A DNA stretch of 64,000 bases from an uncultured Bacteroidales bacterium (GCA_934680015.1 CAKUSP010000001.1:1-64000), one strand, 5' to 3'. Positions 8,673-17,747 are shown, counted from the stretch's first letter. Notes: a model not told the origin generated them from the sequence alone. Made by a program: numbers and translations.

Positions 8673-8877
8673 GACTTAGTGTTTTTTTATTGGTTTATAA
8701 TATTTAATGTTTTTATTGTTCTTATAGTATAGTAAACTTTAAATATATTCTAGTGCATAGGCAACCACTTTATTTTTTTAGGTTATAAAATATGCCAAAT
8801 TCATACTAGTTTAGTATTCAATGCTTGCTAACATGTTGCAATATAAAGAACAAATAAGATTTATGCAAGAAAAATAT

Positions 8878-9453
8878 TTATTTTTTTACATTTAAACTGT
8901 TCATTGCCCTATCTGCGCCCATGAAAATCCAATCTTTAACCCCTTGAATAACTCTATCACATAGAAGAGGCATGCTTTTTTTCTCCTCGTCACTTAGTTT
9001 TCCTAATACATAATCGGCTTGATGTCCGTTGCCGAAATTGTGACCCACCCCCATTCTTATCCTTGCATAGTCTGTGCTTTCTATGCATTGTGCTACGCTT
9101 TTAAGCCCATTATGTCCACCATCGCTACCACTTTTTCTCATTCTAAGTGTGCCAAATGGCAGGTTGATGTCATCGCAAATAACTATGAGCCTTTCTATGG
9201 GAATAGGGAGCTTTTGTAGATAATAGCGTATGGCATTACCACTGAGGTTCATATATGTAGATGGTTTTAGCAGATATAATGATTTACCTTTAATACTTAT
9301 TTCGGCTAGATCCCCGTATCTTTGGGTTGAAAAAAGAGTATTGGATGCTTGAGCCCAAGCATCCAATACCATAAATCCCATATTGTGGCGGGTATCTGTA
9401 TATTCGGGACCTATATTTCCTAGTCCCACTACCAGGTAACTCTCACCAGCCAT
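8878..9453 (-). CDS. pth: Peptidyl-tRNA hydrolase
   Basis: This 191-residue enzyme releases tRNA from peptidyl-tRNAs that drop off the ribosome. The family's catalytic residues are visible: N13 (GLGNIG), H23 (TRHNMG), D95 (ICDDINLPFG) and N115 (DGGHNG). Length is typical. It starts 10 nt after the stop of rplY, and this L25-Pth pair is conserved in many bacteria. The two genes probably share transcripts from the rpsF operon upstream. Confidence 0.95.
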   Translation of the reverse strand: MAGESYLVVGLGNIGPEYTDTRHNMGFMVLDAWAQASNTLFSTQRYGDLAEISIKGKSLYLLKPSTYMNLSGNAIRYYLQKLPIPIERLIVICDDINLPFGTLRMRKSGSDGGHNGLKSVAQCIESTDYARIRMGVGHNFGNGHQADYVLGKLSDEEKKSMPLLCDRVIQGVKDWIFMGADRAMNSLNVKK

Positions 9454-9463
9454 ATCGGTCTAT

Positions 9464-10027
9464 TTATTTAGCAGCTGCAGCGTTACGTGTAGGACGAACC
9501 TGGCAGATAACAGTGTTCTTATCACTTACGATAGTAAGGTTATCGTAGTGAAGGTCGCCTGCTTTAATCTTTTGCGCAATATCCAAATCGGAAATATCTA
9601 CATTTACGCTATCAGGAAGATTGTGCATAAGTGCAGAGATGCGTAAAGAACGAACGTTCTGAACGAATTTACCACCTAACTGTACACCTTTAGAGTGCCC
9701 TGATATGGTTAGTGGAACATCTATTGTGATAGGTTTCTGATCGTTAACTGCGAGAAAATCTACATGTAAGCAGTCGTCGCTAATAGGGTGGAACTGAAGT
9801 TCATGGAGAACAGCAGTATATTTTTTTCCATCGATATCAAGATCAACTATGAAAGACTGAGGAGTATCTGTTAACGCCTTCAATTCTTTAGCATCCACGG
9901 TAAAGAGTACATTCTGTACACCATTACCGTAAAGAGAGCAAGGAACTAATCCCTCACGCCTAAAGGCCTTTATCGTAGCTTTGCCGCCGACTTCACGGAG
10001 CTTGCCTTTTAATTCAAAATGTTGCAT
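9464..10027 (-). CDS. rplY: 50S ribosomal protein L25/Ctc
   Basis: This 187-residue protein has an N-terminal L25 domain that binds 5S rRNA (LREVGGKATIKAFRREGLVP, near residues 9-28) and a C-terminal TL5/CTC beta domain, the long form found in Bacteroidota. It ends in an Ala/Lys tail. It lies 65 nt downstream of rplI and 10 nt upstream of pth. Confidence 0.93.
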   Translation of the reverse strand: MQHFELKGKLREVGGKATIKAFRREGLVPCSLYGNGVQNVLFTVDAKELKALTDTPQSFIVDLDIDGKKYTAVLHELQFHPISDDCLHVDFLAVNDQKPITIDVPLTISGHSKGVQLGGKFVQNVRSLRISALMHNLPDSVNVDISDLDIAQKIKAGDLHYDNLTIVSDKNTVICQVRPTRNAAAAK

Positions 10028-10092
10028 TTTCTTAATTATTTAAATGTGTTACTCAGTTCAGGCACGTGCTTGAACCCCATTGCACCAAAGGC

Positions 10093-10533
10093 TTATTCAC
10101 TTACTACCTCAATCTTGAGGTCAGCAGTTACGCCTTTATATATTTTAACAGTAGCTTCGTATTCTCCTACTGCTTTTATCTCAGGAAGAGTAATGTTACG
10201 TTTCTCAACTTCAACACCAGCTTTTGATAGAATATCAGCAACTTGGGCTGTAGTTATACCACCATATAGTTTACCATTGTCGCCCACTTTTGCAGCAATC
10301 TTTATTTCTACAGCGGCTGCTTTTGCTGCCAATGCTTGTGCATCTGCAACGAGCTTAGCTTCTTTATGTGCTCTTTGTCTAAGTGTTTCTTCGTGCTGCT
10401 TAATTGCAGAAGGTGTGCCTACTGTGGCAAATCCTTGCGGAACGAGGTAGTTGAGAGCGTAACCTGTTTTCACATTTACTATATCACCAGCCTCTCCTAG
10501 ACCGATAACTTCTTTTTTCAAAATGATCTTCAT
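10093..10533 (-). CDS. rplI: 50S ribosomal protein L9
   Basis: This 146-residue protein has the L9 N-terminal domain (MKIILKKEVIGLGEAGD, then VKTGYALNYLVPQGFA), a long Ala/Lys connecting helix and a C-terminal rRNA-binding domain. It is the third gene of the conserved rpsF-rpsR-rplI cluster, 11 nt after rpsR. Confidence 0.96.
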   Translation of the reverse strand: MKIILKKEVIGLGEAGDIVNVKTGYALNYLVPQGFATVGTPSAIKQHEETLRQRAHKEAKLVADAQALAAKAAAVEIKIAAKVGDNGKLYGGITTAQVADILSKAGVEVEKRNITLPEIKAVGEYEATVKIYKGVTADLKIEVVSE

Positions 10534-10544
10534 ACTCTCAATAA

Positions 10545-10817
10545 TTATTTAAGGAGGTCAGTAACGAATGGAAGAAGAGCAAGTGAGCGGGCTCTCTTTA
10601 TAGCCTGAGCCACTTTTCTCTGGAATTTAAGAGAAGTTCCAGTAATGCGGCGAGGTAAAATCTTACCTTGCTCGTTAAGGAATTTCTTTAAAAATTCAGC
10701 GTCTTTGTAATCTACGTATTTGATGCCAGCTTTCTTGAAACGACAATATTTCTTTTTACGAACCTCTACGGTAGGAGGGTTCAGATAGCGGATCTCGCTG
10801 TTTTCTACATTAGCCAT
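10545..10817 (-). CDS. rpsR: 30S ribosomal protein S18
   Basis: This 90-residue protein contains the S18 core, with [17 protein letters not shown], the LPRRITG motif and a basic helix [17 protein letters not shown]. It binds next to S6 on the platform of the small subunit. In Bacteroidota S18, S6 and S21 together help sequester the 16S rRNA anti-Shine-Dalgarno. It follows rpsF by 3 nt. Confidence 0.96.
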   Translation of the reverse strand: MANVENSEIRYLNPPTVEVRKKKYCRFKKAGIKYVDYKDAEFLKKFLNEQGKILPRRITGTSLKFQRKVAQAIKRARSLALLPFVTDLLK

Positions 10818-10820
10818 TTA

Positions 10821-11240
10821 TTAGTCCTCCTTGATTTCTTCTAATTCAATATCTTCTTCTATAGGTGCTGGTGCCGGAGCTACTTCAGCCTTAGGTGCGG
10901 CTGCTTTTGCTGCGCGAACTTGACGACGATGTTCTGCATATGCGACAGCATGCTTGTCAAGTGATACAGTAAGGAAGCGCATGATGCGCTCGTCACGATG
11001 GTACTGTGTCTCGAGAGTTGCAATGAACTCTGGAGCAGCTTTGAATTCAATCAGGTAGTAGAATCCTGATGTCTTGTGTTGGATAGGGTAGGCAAGCTGT
11101 TTAAGCCCCCAATCCTCTTCATACACGACCTCACCGCCGTTAGCTTTGATGAGATCAATGTACTTGGCAACCGCTTCCTTCATCTGAGAATCAGACAAAA
11201 CGGGAGTTGCAATGAAAACGGTTTCGTACTGTTTAATCAT
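10821..11240 (-). CDS. rpsF: 30S ribosomal protein S6
   Basis: This 139-residue protein has the S6 ferredoxin-like fold (YETVFIATPVLSD; DWGLKQLAYPIQHKTSGFYYLIEFK) plus a C-terminal extension rich in Ala and Pro that ends in an acidic tail (EEDIELEEIKED). It is the first gene of the rpsF-rpsR-rplI(-rplY-pth) transcription unit. A full-consensus promoter lies about 190 nt upstream, leaving a long leader that contains dispersed repeat copy A. Confidence 0.95.
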   Translation of the reverse strand: MIKQYETVFIATPVLSDSQMKEAVAKYIDLIKANGGEVVYEEDWGLKQLAYPIQHKTSGFYYLIEFKAAPEFIATLETQYHRDERIMRFLTVSLDKHAVAYAEHRRQVRAAKAAAPKAEVAPAPAPIEEDIELEEIKED

Positions 11241-11324
11241 TTGTTTATAAATTAATTAATAAAATTTTATCCCTAAGTAACCCTTAAAAAATAAATTGAT
11301 AATTTTTTGTTTTTCTTCGCTTTC

Positions 11325-11422
11325 TCATTAGTCGTGTATCTCAGTACACTTCCTCTTCGAAATAGAATCTATCCTCGAAAATTCACTACGAATCTTTACA
11401 AACTTATTTTTAACGCTTACTA
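11325..11422 (-). repeat. Dispersed repeat, copy A (rpsF leader)
   Basis: The core at 11365-11422 matches copies at 18123-18180, 35631-35680 and 63421-63475. Shared blocks on the plus strand are TCTATCCTCGAAAAT, then AATCTTTACAAACTTATTTTT, then ACGCTTACT. Similarity with the lon copy continues to 11325 and includes a hairpin (GTGTA/TACAC at 11334-11349). The predicted rpsF transcript begins within a few bases of the 11422 edge, so this copy would form the 5' half of that leader. Confidence 0.65.
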
Positions 11423-11431
11423 AAAGGGACG

Positions 11432-11463
11432 CAAAAGTAATGATTTTTTTTCTAAAATCCAAA
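11432..11463 (-). promoter_or_regulatory. rpsF operon promoter
   Basis: On the minus strand TTTG (11460-11463), a 20-nt spacer and TACTTTTG (11432-11439) match the Bacteroidota consensus TTTG-N19-21-TAnnTTTG exactly. The -33 element touches the stop codon of the acyltransferase gene upstream. Confidence 0.8.
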
Positions 11464-12027
11464 TCACTCAGTTACATATCCATTAGGCCGTAGGCCTACA
11501 AGATTCATTTCCTTGTATTTTTGCTGGATTAATTCCGTATCTTTTCTTGCGTCTATGGTCAGTGGAACAGCTTTACCATAGCCTATTTCTTTTTTTCTAT
11601 AGTCAGCATGTGAAAGGAATACTGGAATTCCTGTTTGTGCTGCAATGGTATGGTATCCTGTTTTCCATCTGTGGATAGGTTTTCGGGTACCTTCAGGACA
11701 AACTACAAGATAAAAGGAATCGCTTTTGTTGATTTCATGTATTAGAGGAACAAGTGCCCCGGATGGACTTTTCCTATCAATGGGGAAGGCCCCTAATTTC
11801 TTTAGTAAAATTCCTAGAGGCCCTTTGAATGCCTCTTTTTTTATCATAATGTGAAGTTTTCCTCCTAATGAACGGAAGTAAAGGAATCCTACCACAAAAT
11901 CCCAAATTGAAGTGTGCGGAGCGAATAGAAAAAGAACTTTTTTTTCTTTTGGAATACTATCTTCTCCTTTAGTAAAGTGCCATCCAAGCACTTTTTGTAA
12001 TAGGAATTTGGCAATTCGAGAACTCAT
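11464..12027 (-). CDS. PlsC-like 1-acylglycerol-3-phosphate O-acyltransferase
   Basis: This 187-residue protein has the two main acyltransferase motifs. APHTSIWD (about residues 36-43) corresponds to the catalytic HxxxxD block, with PH in place of the usual NH. VCPEGTRKP is the EGTR phosphate-binding block. It should act on the cytosolic face of the membrane in lipid synthesis, but the acceptor cannot be told from sequence. A second, unrelated-looking member lies at 61599-62459. It begins 2 nt after parE, so the two are co-transcribed. Confidence 0.85.
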   Translation of the reverse strand: MSSRIAKFLLQKVLGWHFTKGEDSIPKEKKVLFLFAPHTSIWDFVVGFLYFRSLGGKLHIMIKKEAFKGPLGILLKKLGAFPIDRKSPSGALVPLIHEINKSDSFYLVVCPEGTRKPIHRWKTGYHTIAAQTGIPVFLSHADYRKKEIGYGKAVPLTIDARKDTELIQQKYKEMNLVGLRPNGYVTE

Positions 12028-12029
12028 AA

Positions 12030-13925
12030 TTAAATGTCTATATCTTCAAGTTCTTCTTCAGATCTTAGGTGAGTGCGTATGAAATTCTGACGCTCTAAGG
12101 TATTATCTCCCATATAGAATTCCATGATCTCCATAATAGATTCTTCTTCAGTGAGTTTTACCCTATCTAGTTTGATGTCTTTTCCTATAAAGTCGGCAAA
12201 TTCGTCGGATGAAATCTCTCCAAGTCCCTTGAATCTAGTTATTTCGCAGTTTCCCTTAAGTTTAGCTACAGCAGCTTCTTTTTCTGTCTTATCGTAGCAG
12301 TAGATGTTCTCTTTCTTGTTTCTAACTCGGAAAAGGGGAGTTTGAAGAATATGCACGTGCCCTCTTCTTATAAGATCTGGATAATATTTCATAAAAAAAG
12401 TTAGCACTAGCATTCTAATATGCATGCCATCGTCATCGGCATCAGTTGCTACGACGATCTGGTTATATCGAAGGTCAGCTAAGTCGTCTTCGACACCTAA
12501 TGCTGCTATAAGTAGATTAAGCTCTTCATTTTCTGCTACTCTTTTACGACTTTCTTTATAGCAATTTATCGGCTTCCCTCGTAGGGAGAAAACTGCTTGG
12601 TGGCTTGATTTTCTGGCTTTGGTGATAGTTCCTGAAGCAGAATCACCCTCAGTTATAAAGATGGAGGAGTCGTTTATGAACTCTTGGATTTGTTCTGGAG
12701 TCTTTTCGGTGACTTTATCATTATAATGGTATTTGCAGTCACGAAGTTTGCGATTGTAGATATTCGCTCTTTTATTCTTTTCCCTGGTTTTCTTTTGTAT
12801 TCCAGCTATTTCTTCCCGCTCTTTTTGAGATTCTTTTATTTTTTCTTCAATAATGGGAACTATATCCTTATGAATTCGGAGGTAGTCATCTAATGCCTTG
12901 GATACAAAATCATTGATGAAAGATCTAATAGAAGGCCCCACATCTCCATTAGGCTTTTCCCACATATAGTTGGAGCCTAATTTAATCTTTGTTTGACTTT
13001 CGAATCGAGGTTCTTGGATTTGTATGCTGATAGCACCTACTATACCTTGCCTGCAATCTGCCGCTTCGTAATTTTTTTTGAAAAAATCTCTAAATGTCTT
13101 CGCTATCGCCTCCCTAAAAGCAGCCAAATGGGTGCCTCCGTCCCTAGTATTTTGACCATTTACGAAGGAAGATATGTTTTCTCCATAGGAGTTAGTGTGA
13201 GAAAGCACGATCTCTATGTCCTCACCTTCCAGATGTATGGGTGGGTATAGAGGTGGCTCGCTTAGATTTTCTTTTATGAGATCGGCCAATCCATTCTCAG
13301 ACTTGTAGCTGACACCATTTAGAACGAGGGTTAAGCCTTTTTTTAGGTAGGAGTAGTTTTTCACCATCGCTTCCACATAATCCATATTGAAAGAGAAGTC
13401 TCCGAACATTTCTTTGTCCGGCAGGAATCTGATCAGTGTCCCATTTTTCTCCTTGCTAGGCTCTTCATTCTCTTCGATGAGCATTCCCTTTGCAAATTTT
13501 GCCCAATGCCTCAATCCTTCGCGATAGGAGCATACATAGAATTCTTCGGAAAGTGCATTTACAGCTTTTGAACCCACTCCGTTTAGACCGACTGCCTTTT
13601 TGAAGGCTTTGTCATCGAATTTTCCACCAGTATTTAGTACGCTAGTGGCTTTTACCACTGAACCAAGTGGGATGCCTCGTCCGAAATCCCTCACGCTAAC
13701 CATACCTTCTTGAGAGATATCTATTATGATCTGTTTGCCAAATCCCATCGCATATTCGTCGATGGAGTTATCGATAATCTCTTTTAGTAGTACATAGATG
13801 CCATCGTCTTGATTTTTACCATCGCCTAGTCTTCCTATATACATGCCAGGTCGCATCCTGATATGTTCGACGCCTTCTATTGTCCGGATGTTGTCATCTG
13901 TATATCGTATTTGATCTTCTGCCAT
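12030..13925 (-). CDS. parE: DNA topoisomerase IV subunit B
   Basis: The protein is 631 residues from the ATG at 13925 (MAEDQIRYTDDNI). An upstream in-frame ATG at 13949 overlaps the promoter box and is less likely. An N-terminal GHKL ATPase is visible (EIIDNSIDEYAMG, MRPGMYIG, GRGIPLG). The C-terminal TOPRIM part has ITEGDSASG and the metal-binding DADDDG. Short length and the SSHQAVFSLRGKPIN segment favour a ParE-type rather than GyrB-type subunit. The parC partner is not in the window. Confidence 0.9.
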   Translation of the reverse strand: MAEDQIRYTDDNIRTIEGVEHIRMRPGMYIGRLGDGKNQDDGIYVLLKEIIDNSIDEYAMGFGKQIIIDISQEGMVSVRDFGRGIPLGSVVKATSVLNTGGKFDDKAFKKAVGLNGVGSKAVNALSEEFYVCSYREGLRHWAKFAKGMLIEENEEPSKEKNGTLIRFLPDKEMFGDFSFNMDYVEAMVKNYSYLKKGLTLVLNGVSYKSENGLADLIKENLSEPPLYPPIHLEGEDIEIVLSHTNSYGENISSFVNGQNTRDGGTHLAAFREAIAKTFRDFFKKNYEAADCRQGIVGAISIQIQEPRFESQTKIKLGSNYMWEKPNGDVGPSIRSFINDFVSKALDDYLRIHKDIVPIIEEKIKESQKEREEIAGIQKKTREKNKRANIYNRKLRDCKYHYNDKVTEKTPEQIQEFINDSSIFITEGDSASGTITKARKSSHQAVFSLRGKPINCYKESRKRVAENEELNLLIAALGVEDDLADLRYNQIVVATDADDDGMHIRMLVLTFFMKYYPDLIRRGHVHILQTPLFRVRNKKENIYCYDKTEKEAAVAKLKGNCEITRFKGLGEISSDEFADFIGKDIKLDRVKLTEEESIMEIMEFYMGDNTLERQNFIRTHLRSEEELEDIDI

Positions 13926-13946
13926 AACATATAAATAAATGAACCG

Positions 13947-13954
13947 CAAATTTA
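13947..13954 (-). promoter_or_regulatory. -7 box for parE
   Basis: TAAATTTG on the minus strand lies 21 nt before the ATG at 13925. It supports the shorter ParE start. Confidence 0.5.
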
Positions 13955-14015
13955 CAAAAATAAAAAAGCAATAGGAACTATTACTATATCGGCCTATTGA
14001 AAAAATAGACTAATC

Positions 14016-15077
14016 TCATAAGATTATGGCATCAATATAAAAATGAAGCATGGGGTGAGTAGGGTCATTAGTGTATAGCGTTATGACCAATGTATTCTCA
14101 CTGTCTTGCTCGAAATTAGATGTGCTAATTTCGTATCTAAAAATCTGGCTAGAACCGCTTTCTATTGAATCGTAGTGGTCGAGGCTATTTATGATATCTC
14201 CGTTAAAGTCGGATTTGTAAATGATTAGGGTCGATTTCCCAACATTGCTTACCTCGAAAGAGGCGCTCATTTTTTCGCCTCGTTTAACCGGCATGGCGTC
14301 CATCGTGGTTTCGATTTCTGCCTTGGGAGCATCATTGAGCTGCTTTTGTGTCCAATTTGAAAAATTTTCTATAGTGACGGCTGTAAAATCTATATGCCAA
14401 TCTGCTTTCTGCCCATTCACCACTGGAGTGGCTTTATAATGGTTCTTTCCCCATCTGGCTCGATTCGCATTTACTGTAACAACAACGCGTACGGTACTTT
14501 CGGGTTCTATGGTTTGATTACGTGGCTCTATGCCAAGTTGTGGGTCTAAGTCGGTCCAGCCAAGAACAATAGGGGTTTTGGAGACATTGGCAACAGTGAA
14601 TTCGTTACTTTTTTGTTCTCCTTGAAGAAGATTGCCTATTTTTATTTCTGTAGATTTGACGCCTAGTCCATCAAAGTGTATAGGGTACGTCTGAGCAATA
14701 GGTAATTTGACTTTGTGCACATCTGCGCGTATATGCAGTAAGAGCGGTTTTTTTACTCCATCGAAGTAAACGTTTAGTGTCTTGTCGAATGGATAAGGCC
14801 CCTCGTCATTAGAGTATGTTACATTTATGAAGCCCTTTTCTCCAGGGTCTAAGGGTTTGGTGCTCCAGCTAACTTTTGTACATCCACAGGTTTTTAGAAC
14901 CTTTCGTATGGTTTGAGGCTTGTTTGATATGTTGGTCACAGTGAATGTGCAGTTTAATGGCCCATCGTTTACTGTGACATCCCCCCAGTCGTGAACCGTT
15001 TTGTCGACTTGAACGATATCTGCGAACTTTGTGCTAAGCAGAACGCTTAATAAGATATATAATAATCCCGATTTCAT
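14016..15077 (-). CDS. DUF1573-domain periplasmic protein
   Basis: This 353-residue protein has a short hydrophobic N-terminus (residues 4-20, a likely signal peptide). It then has the DUF1573 pattern typical of Bacteroidota: VHDWGDVTVNDGPLNCTF, then the Cys-containing KTCGCTKVSW and a PLDPGEKGFINVTY strand. Two further Ig-like segments follow. These Ig-like exported proteins are of unknown function. Its start codon lies 7 nt after a TAAATTTG box, so the mRNA may be leaderless. It is divergent from the ferredoxin gene. Confidence 0.85.
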   Translation of the reverse strand: MKSGLLYILLSVLLSTKFADIVQVDKTVHDWGDVTVNDGPLNCTFTVTNISNKPQTIRKVLKTCGCTKVSWSTKPLDPGEKGFINVTYSNDEGPYPFDKTLNVYFDGVKKPLLLHIRADVHKVKLPIAQTYPIHFDGLGVKSTEIKIGNLLQGEQKSNEFTVANVSKTPIVLGWTDLDPQLGIEPRNQTIEPESTVRVVVTVNANRARWGKNHYKATPVVNGQKADWHIDFTAVTIENFSNWTQKQLNDAPKAEIETTMDAMPVKRGEKMSASFEVSNVGKSTLIIYKSDFNGDIINSLDHYDSIESGSSQIFRYEISTSNFEQDSENTLVITLYTNDPTHPMLHFYIDAIIL

Positions 15078-15080
15078 CTC

Positions 15081-15111
15081 TTTGCAAATTTAGTACAAAT
15101 TATTACTTTTG
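15081..15111 (+). promoter_or_regulatory. Ferredoxin promoter, full consensus
   Basis: TTTG (15081-15084), a 19-nt spacer and TACTTTTG (15104-15111) match the Bacteroidota promoter consensus. Transcription should start near 15117, giving a leader of about 28 nt. The -33 element overlaps the initiation region of the divergent gene. Confidence 0.8.
15085..15092 (-). promoter_or_regulatory. -7 box for the DUF1573 gene
   Basis: TAAATTTG on the minus strand ends 7 nt before the ATG at 15077. It lies between the -33 and -7 elements of the divergent ferredoxin promoter, so the two promoters should compete for polymerase. Confidence 0.5.
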
Positions 15112-15144
15112 CAGTTGCAAAACGAAATTTAATTTTTATTTATT

Positions 15145-15318
15145 ATGGCTTATAAGATTTTAGCAGACACTTGTGTCGCTTGTGGCACTTGTCAGGGGGA
15201 ATGTCCTTCTGGCGCTATTAAAGAAGGGGATGTTTATTCTATTGATCCAGATGTTTGCATCGGTTGCGGTGCTTGCGCTGATGTTTGTCCTACAGGCGCT
15301 ATAGTTCCTGCCGAGTAA
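15145..15318 (+). CDS. 2[4Fe-4S] ferredoxin
   Basis: This 57-residue protein contains two complete CxxCxxCxxxCP clusters: C10, C13, C16, C20 and C38, C41, C44, C48. Each is followed by a (S/T)GAI segment. This is the clostridial-type low-potential electron carrier, likely serving enzymes such as pyruvate:ferredoxin oxidoreductase, none of which is in the window. The length and both clusters are canonical. It is a single-gene unit between a full-consensus promoter and a strong terminator. Confidence 0.95.
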   Translation: MAYKILADTCVACGTCQGECPSGAIKEGDVYSIDPDVCIGCGACADVCPTGAIVPAE

Positions 15319-15344
15319 TCAGTTTTTACTACAAGAAAAATAAA

Positions 15345-15371
15345 AAGCGTATCTCGTCACGAGGTACGCTT
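15345..15371. terminator. Bidirectional terminator, ferredoxin / transporter
   Basis: AAGCGTATCTCG and CGAGGTACGCTT form a 12-bp stem (one G-T pair) with a TCA loop. T-runs flank it on both strands. It serves the ferredoxin gene (plus) and the convergent transporter gene (minus). Confidence 0.9.
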
Positions 15372-15402
15372 TTTTGTTGCGATAGATGCAACTATTTTGT
15401 AA

Positions 15403-16833
15403 TTAAGCTAAAAATAATATCATAAGCTGTGCAGCTATCACCCTTAAAAACATCGCCAAAGGATAAACAGTGGCGTATCCCACAGCGGCTCCATCGGTTT
15501 TGATTTCAGGATTTTCTTCCTTTAAAAGACTTTTTTCTGTATCAGATGAAAATGCAAGGGCTGGCGGGTTTGTACTTCCTCCAGCCAGGACTCCCATAAG
15601 TGTATTGAGTGGAACCTTTAAAAGGAATCGGCCGATAAAGGCACATAATATCAGTGGAATTATGGTGATAATTGCGCCATAGAGGATCCATACTAATCCG
15701 CCTTTGTTTACTATTGTGTCTACGAAGCCTGTACCTGCTTGTAGTCCGACGCATGCGAGGAATAGTGAGATGCCTATTTCCCTTATCATAAGATTAGCAC
15801 TGGTGGTTGTATATGTCACCATGTGAAATCTTGGCCCGAAATGACTTATAAGTATGGATACTATAAGTGGCCCGCCGGCTAGTCCGAGTTTAACTGGTTG
15901 CGGAATGCCTGGAATATGTATAGGTACTATTCCTAGAAGTGCTCCGAGTGCAATACCGGCGAAAATGAAAATCAAGTTAGGTTCGTCGAGTTTCTTGAAT
16001 GAGTTACCAAGAATTTTGGTAACATCTTTTATCCCGTCTTCGCTACCTACTATGGTAAGCACATCGCCTAATTGGAGAATGGTATCTGGTGTCGCGTTGA
16101 GTTCAATACCTGCTCTTCGGATCTTTAGGACATGCACACCTAAATATTTGTCGAAGTCTAACTTCCCAAGTGACATTCCATTGACTTTATTCTTAGAAAT
16201 GATAATTTTCTTTTGGACTAATTTGCCAACACTTTCAATCGAAGCAGACTGTGTCTTTTTTTCAATTGGAGTTGATTCCAAAGTGCCACTGCCCTTAAGG
16301 GGCTTTGAGAATAATGGCTTAAGTGCTATGAATGAGAGGATCCATCCGACTACACCAAGAGGATAGGCTACTGCATATCCAAGTGCGATGTTAGAAGGAT
16401 CGCCTCCTGTAGCATCCGAAAAAGCTTGTTGTGCAGCTCCAAGTCCTGGGGTATTTGTAACAGCACCAGACATTACTCCCACCATTGTAGGAGCATCTAC
16501 TCCGCTAAGACGTATCATTATCCAAGTGGTCAATACGCCTAGAAGTATGTATAGGCATGCCAATAGGTTCAATTTAATGCCACCAGCTCTAAAATTCGAA
16601 AAGAAACTTGGCCCGACTTGCATACCTATCGAATATACGAACAATATAAGCCCCAATTCTTTGGTGAAGTGTAGTAGCTCAGCGTCCAGTACATAACCAA
16701 AATGTGCGAAGACTATGCCCACGAACAGAATCCATGTAACTCCTAGAGAGATACCGAATATTTTGCATTTGCCCAGAATCTTACCTAAGGCTATTACTGT
16801 ACTTAGAATTATGATAGATAATGCTATACTCAT
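15403..16833 (-). CDS. AspT/YidE-family membrane transporter with RCK_C domain
   Basis: This 476-residue protein has two blocks of about five membrane segments that carry duplicated motifs: GVMSGAVTNTPGLGAA in the first half and GVLAGGSTNPPALAFSS in the second. Between them is a soluble TrkA-C (RCK_C) domain of about 80 residues, from NKVNGMSLGKLD to LTIVGSEDGI. This is the aspartate:alanine exchanger (AAEx) family layout. The substrate is unknown. The start at 16833 overlaps the lysR stop as ATGA, so a longer start (16845) is unlikely and the two genes are translationally coupled. Confidence 0.85.
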   Translation of the reverse strand: MSIALSIIILSTVIALGKILGKCKIFGISLGVTWILFVGIVFAHFGYVLDAELLHFTKELGLILFVYSIGMQVGPSFFSNFRAGGIKLNLLACLYILLGVLTTWIMIRLSGVDAPTMVGVMSGAVTNTPGLGAAQQAFSDATGGDPSNIALGYAVAYPLGVVGWILSFIALKPLFSKPLKGSGTLESTPIEKKTQSASIESVGKLVQKKIIISKNKVNGMSLGKLDFDKYLGVHVLKIRRAGIELNATPDTILQLGDVLTIVGSEDGIKDVTKILGNSFKKLDEPNLIFIFAGIALGALLGIVPIHIPGIPQPVKLGLAGGPLIVSILISHFGPRFHMVTYTTTSANLMIREIGISLFLACVGLQAGTGFVDTIVNKGGLVWILYGAIITIIPLILCAFIGRFLLKVPLNTLMGVLAGGSTNPPALAFSSDTEKSLLKEENPEIKTDGAAVGYATVYPLAMFLRVIAAQLMILFLA

Positions 16834-17738
16834 TTTTTTAACCAATTATATGCTCTTTCCATTACGGCATTGCTTTGACTAAGAACTCGAATGAATTCAT
16901 CTGCCGCTCTTTTGCGATAAGCGTTCTTTATAGTATGGACGCACCCTTCCATTTGAGTGGATGGTGCTTCAAGTGGAATTGCAACCAACTCATCCTTATG
17001 TAGCAAAGTAGCCTCAGATAGAAATGTTACCATCTTTGTGACAGAAACTAAATCGAGGAGCACGTTTACTTCGTTTATATCCACTTTGACGTTAAGTTTT
17101 TCATACATCCCAGGAAAGATTCGGTCAAATGCATTACGTGCTTGAGTCTCTTTTGCGGGCATGGCAAAAACTTGATTGCGGATGTCATCTATGCTTACGC
17201 TTTTTCGCTGCGCAAGAGGGTGGTTTTTACTTACGATAAGGCTAAGATGATTGTCGAATAAGACATGAGAGTCTATATCTTCGTCCAATACATCTGGTTT
17301 AAAACATAATACGAAGTCTAACTCTCTTTTTCTTAGCATCTCGAGTACATCGCTCATTGTTCCACAAACAATATTCAATTTTACCCCAGGGTATTGGTTT
17401 GAAAATTCTTTAACACTTTCGGTAAGTATAGGTGCGAAAGTATAGGTGATACCTATATTTAGAGCGCCACTAAGCATCTGTTTCAGATCTCTTATTTGAG
17501 TTAGGCAGAGTTCGGCGTCTTGTATGGTTTTTAGAGCGATTGGCAGTAGGTGTTCTCCGCTTTCGGTTAGGGAAACAGAATGACTGCTTCTTTGAAACAA
17601 TTCCACATCGAGTTCTTGCTCTAAGCATTTTATCTGCTGAGATAAAGTGCTTTGAGTAATATATAGGGCGCGGGCTGCTTCAGAAAAGTTTAAGGTCTGT
17701 GCTGCCTTAACGAAGTACTTTAACTGCCGAAGTTCCAT
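16830..17738 (-). CDS. LysR-family transcriptional regulator
   Basis: This 302-residue protein has a canonical LysR N-terminal winged HTH (MELRQLKYFVKAAQTLNFSE, then ITQSTLSQQIKCLEQEL), followed by a substrate-binding domain from about residue 88. It overlaps the downstream transporter gene by ATGA, so it may control its own operon, although LysR regulators more often act on divergent genes. The inducer is unknown; a link to the transported compound is an inference. Confidence 0.9.
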   Translation of the reverse strand: MELRQLKYFVKAAQTLNFSEAARALYITQSTLSQQIKCLEQELDVELFQRSSHSVSLTESGEHLLPIALKTIQDAELCLTQIRDLKQMLSGALNIGITYTFAPILTESVKEFSNQYPGVKLNIVCGTMSDVLEMLRKRELDFVLCFKPDVLDEDIDSHVLFDNHLSLIVSKNHPLAQRKSVSIDDIRNQVFAMPAKETQARNAFDRIFPGMYEKLNVKVDINEVNVLLDLVSVTKMVTFLSEATLLHKDELVAIPLEAPSTQMEGCVHTIKNAYRKRAADEFIRVLSQSNAVMERAYNWLKK

Positions 17739-17747
17739 GATTTATTG

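Noticed and set aside
15854-16366. 170-codon plus-strand frame inside the transporter gene
   Set aside because: The minus-strand frame encodes an intact AspT/YidE-type transporter; the plus frame is Ser/Pro-rich shadow sequence.
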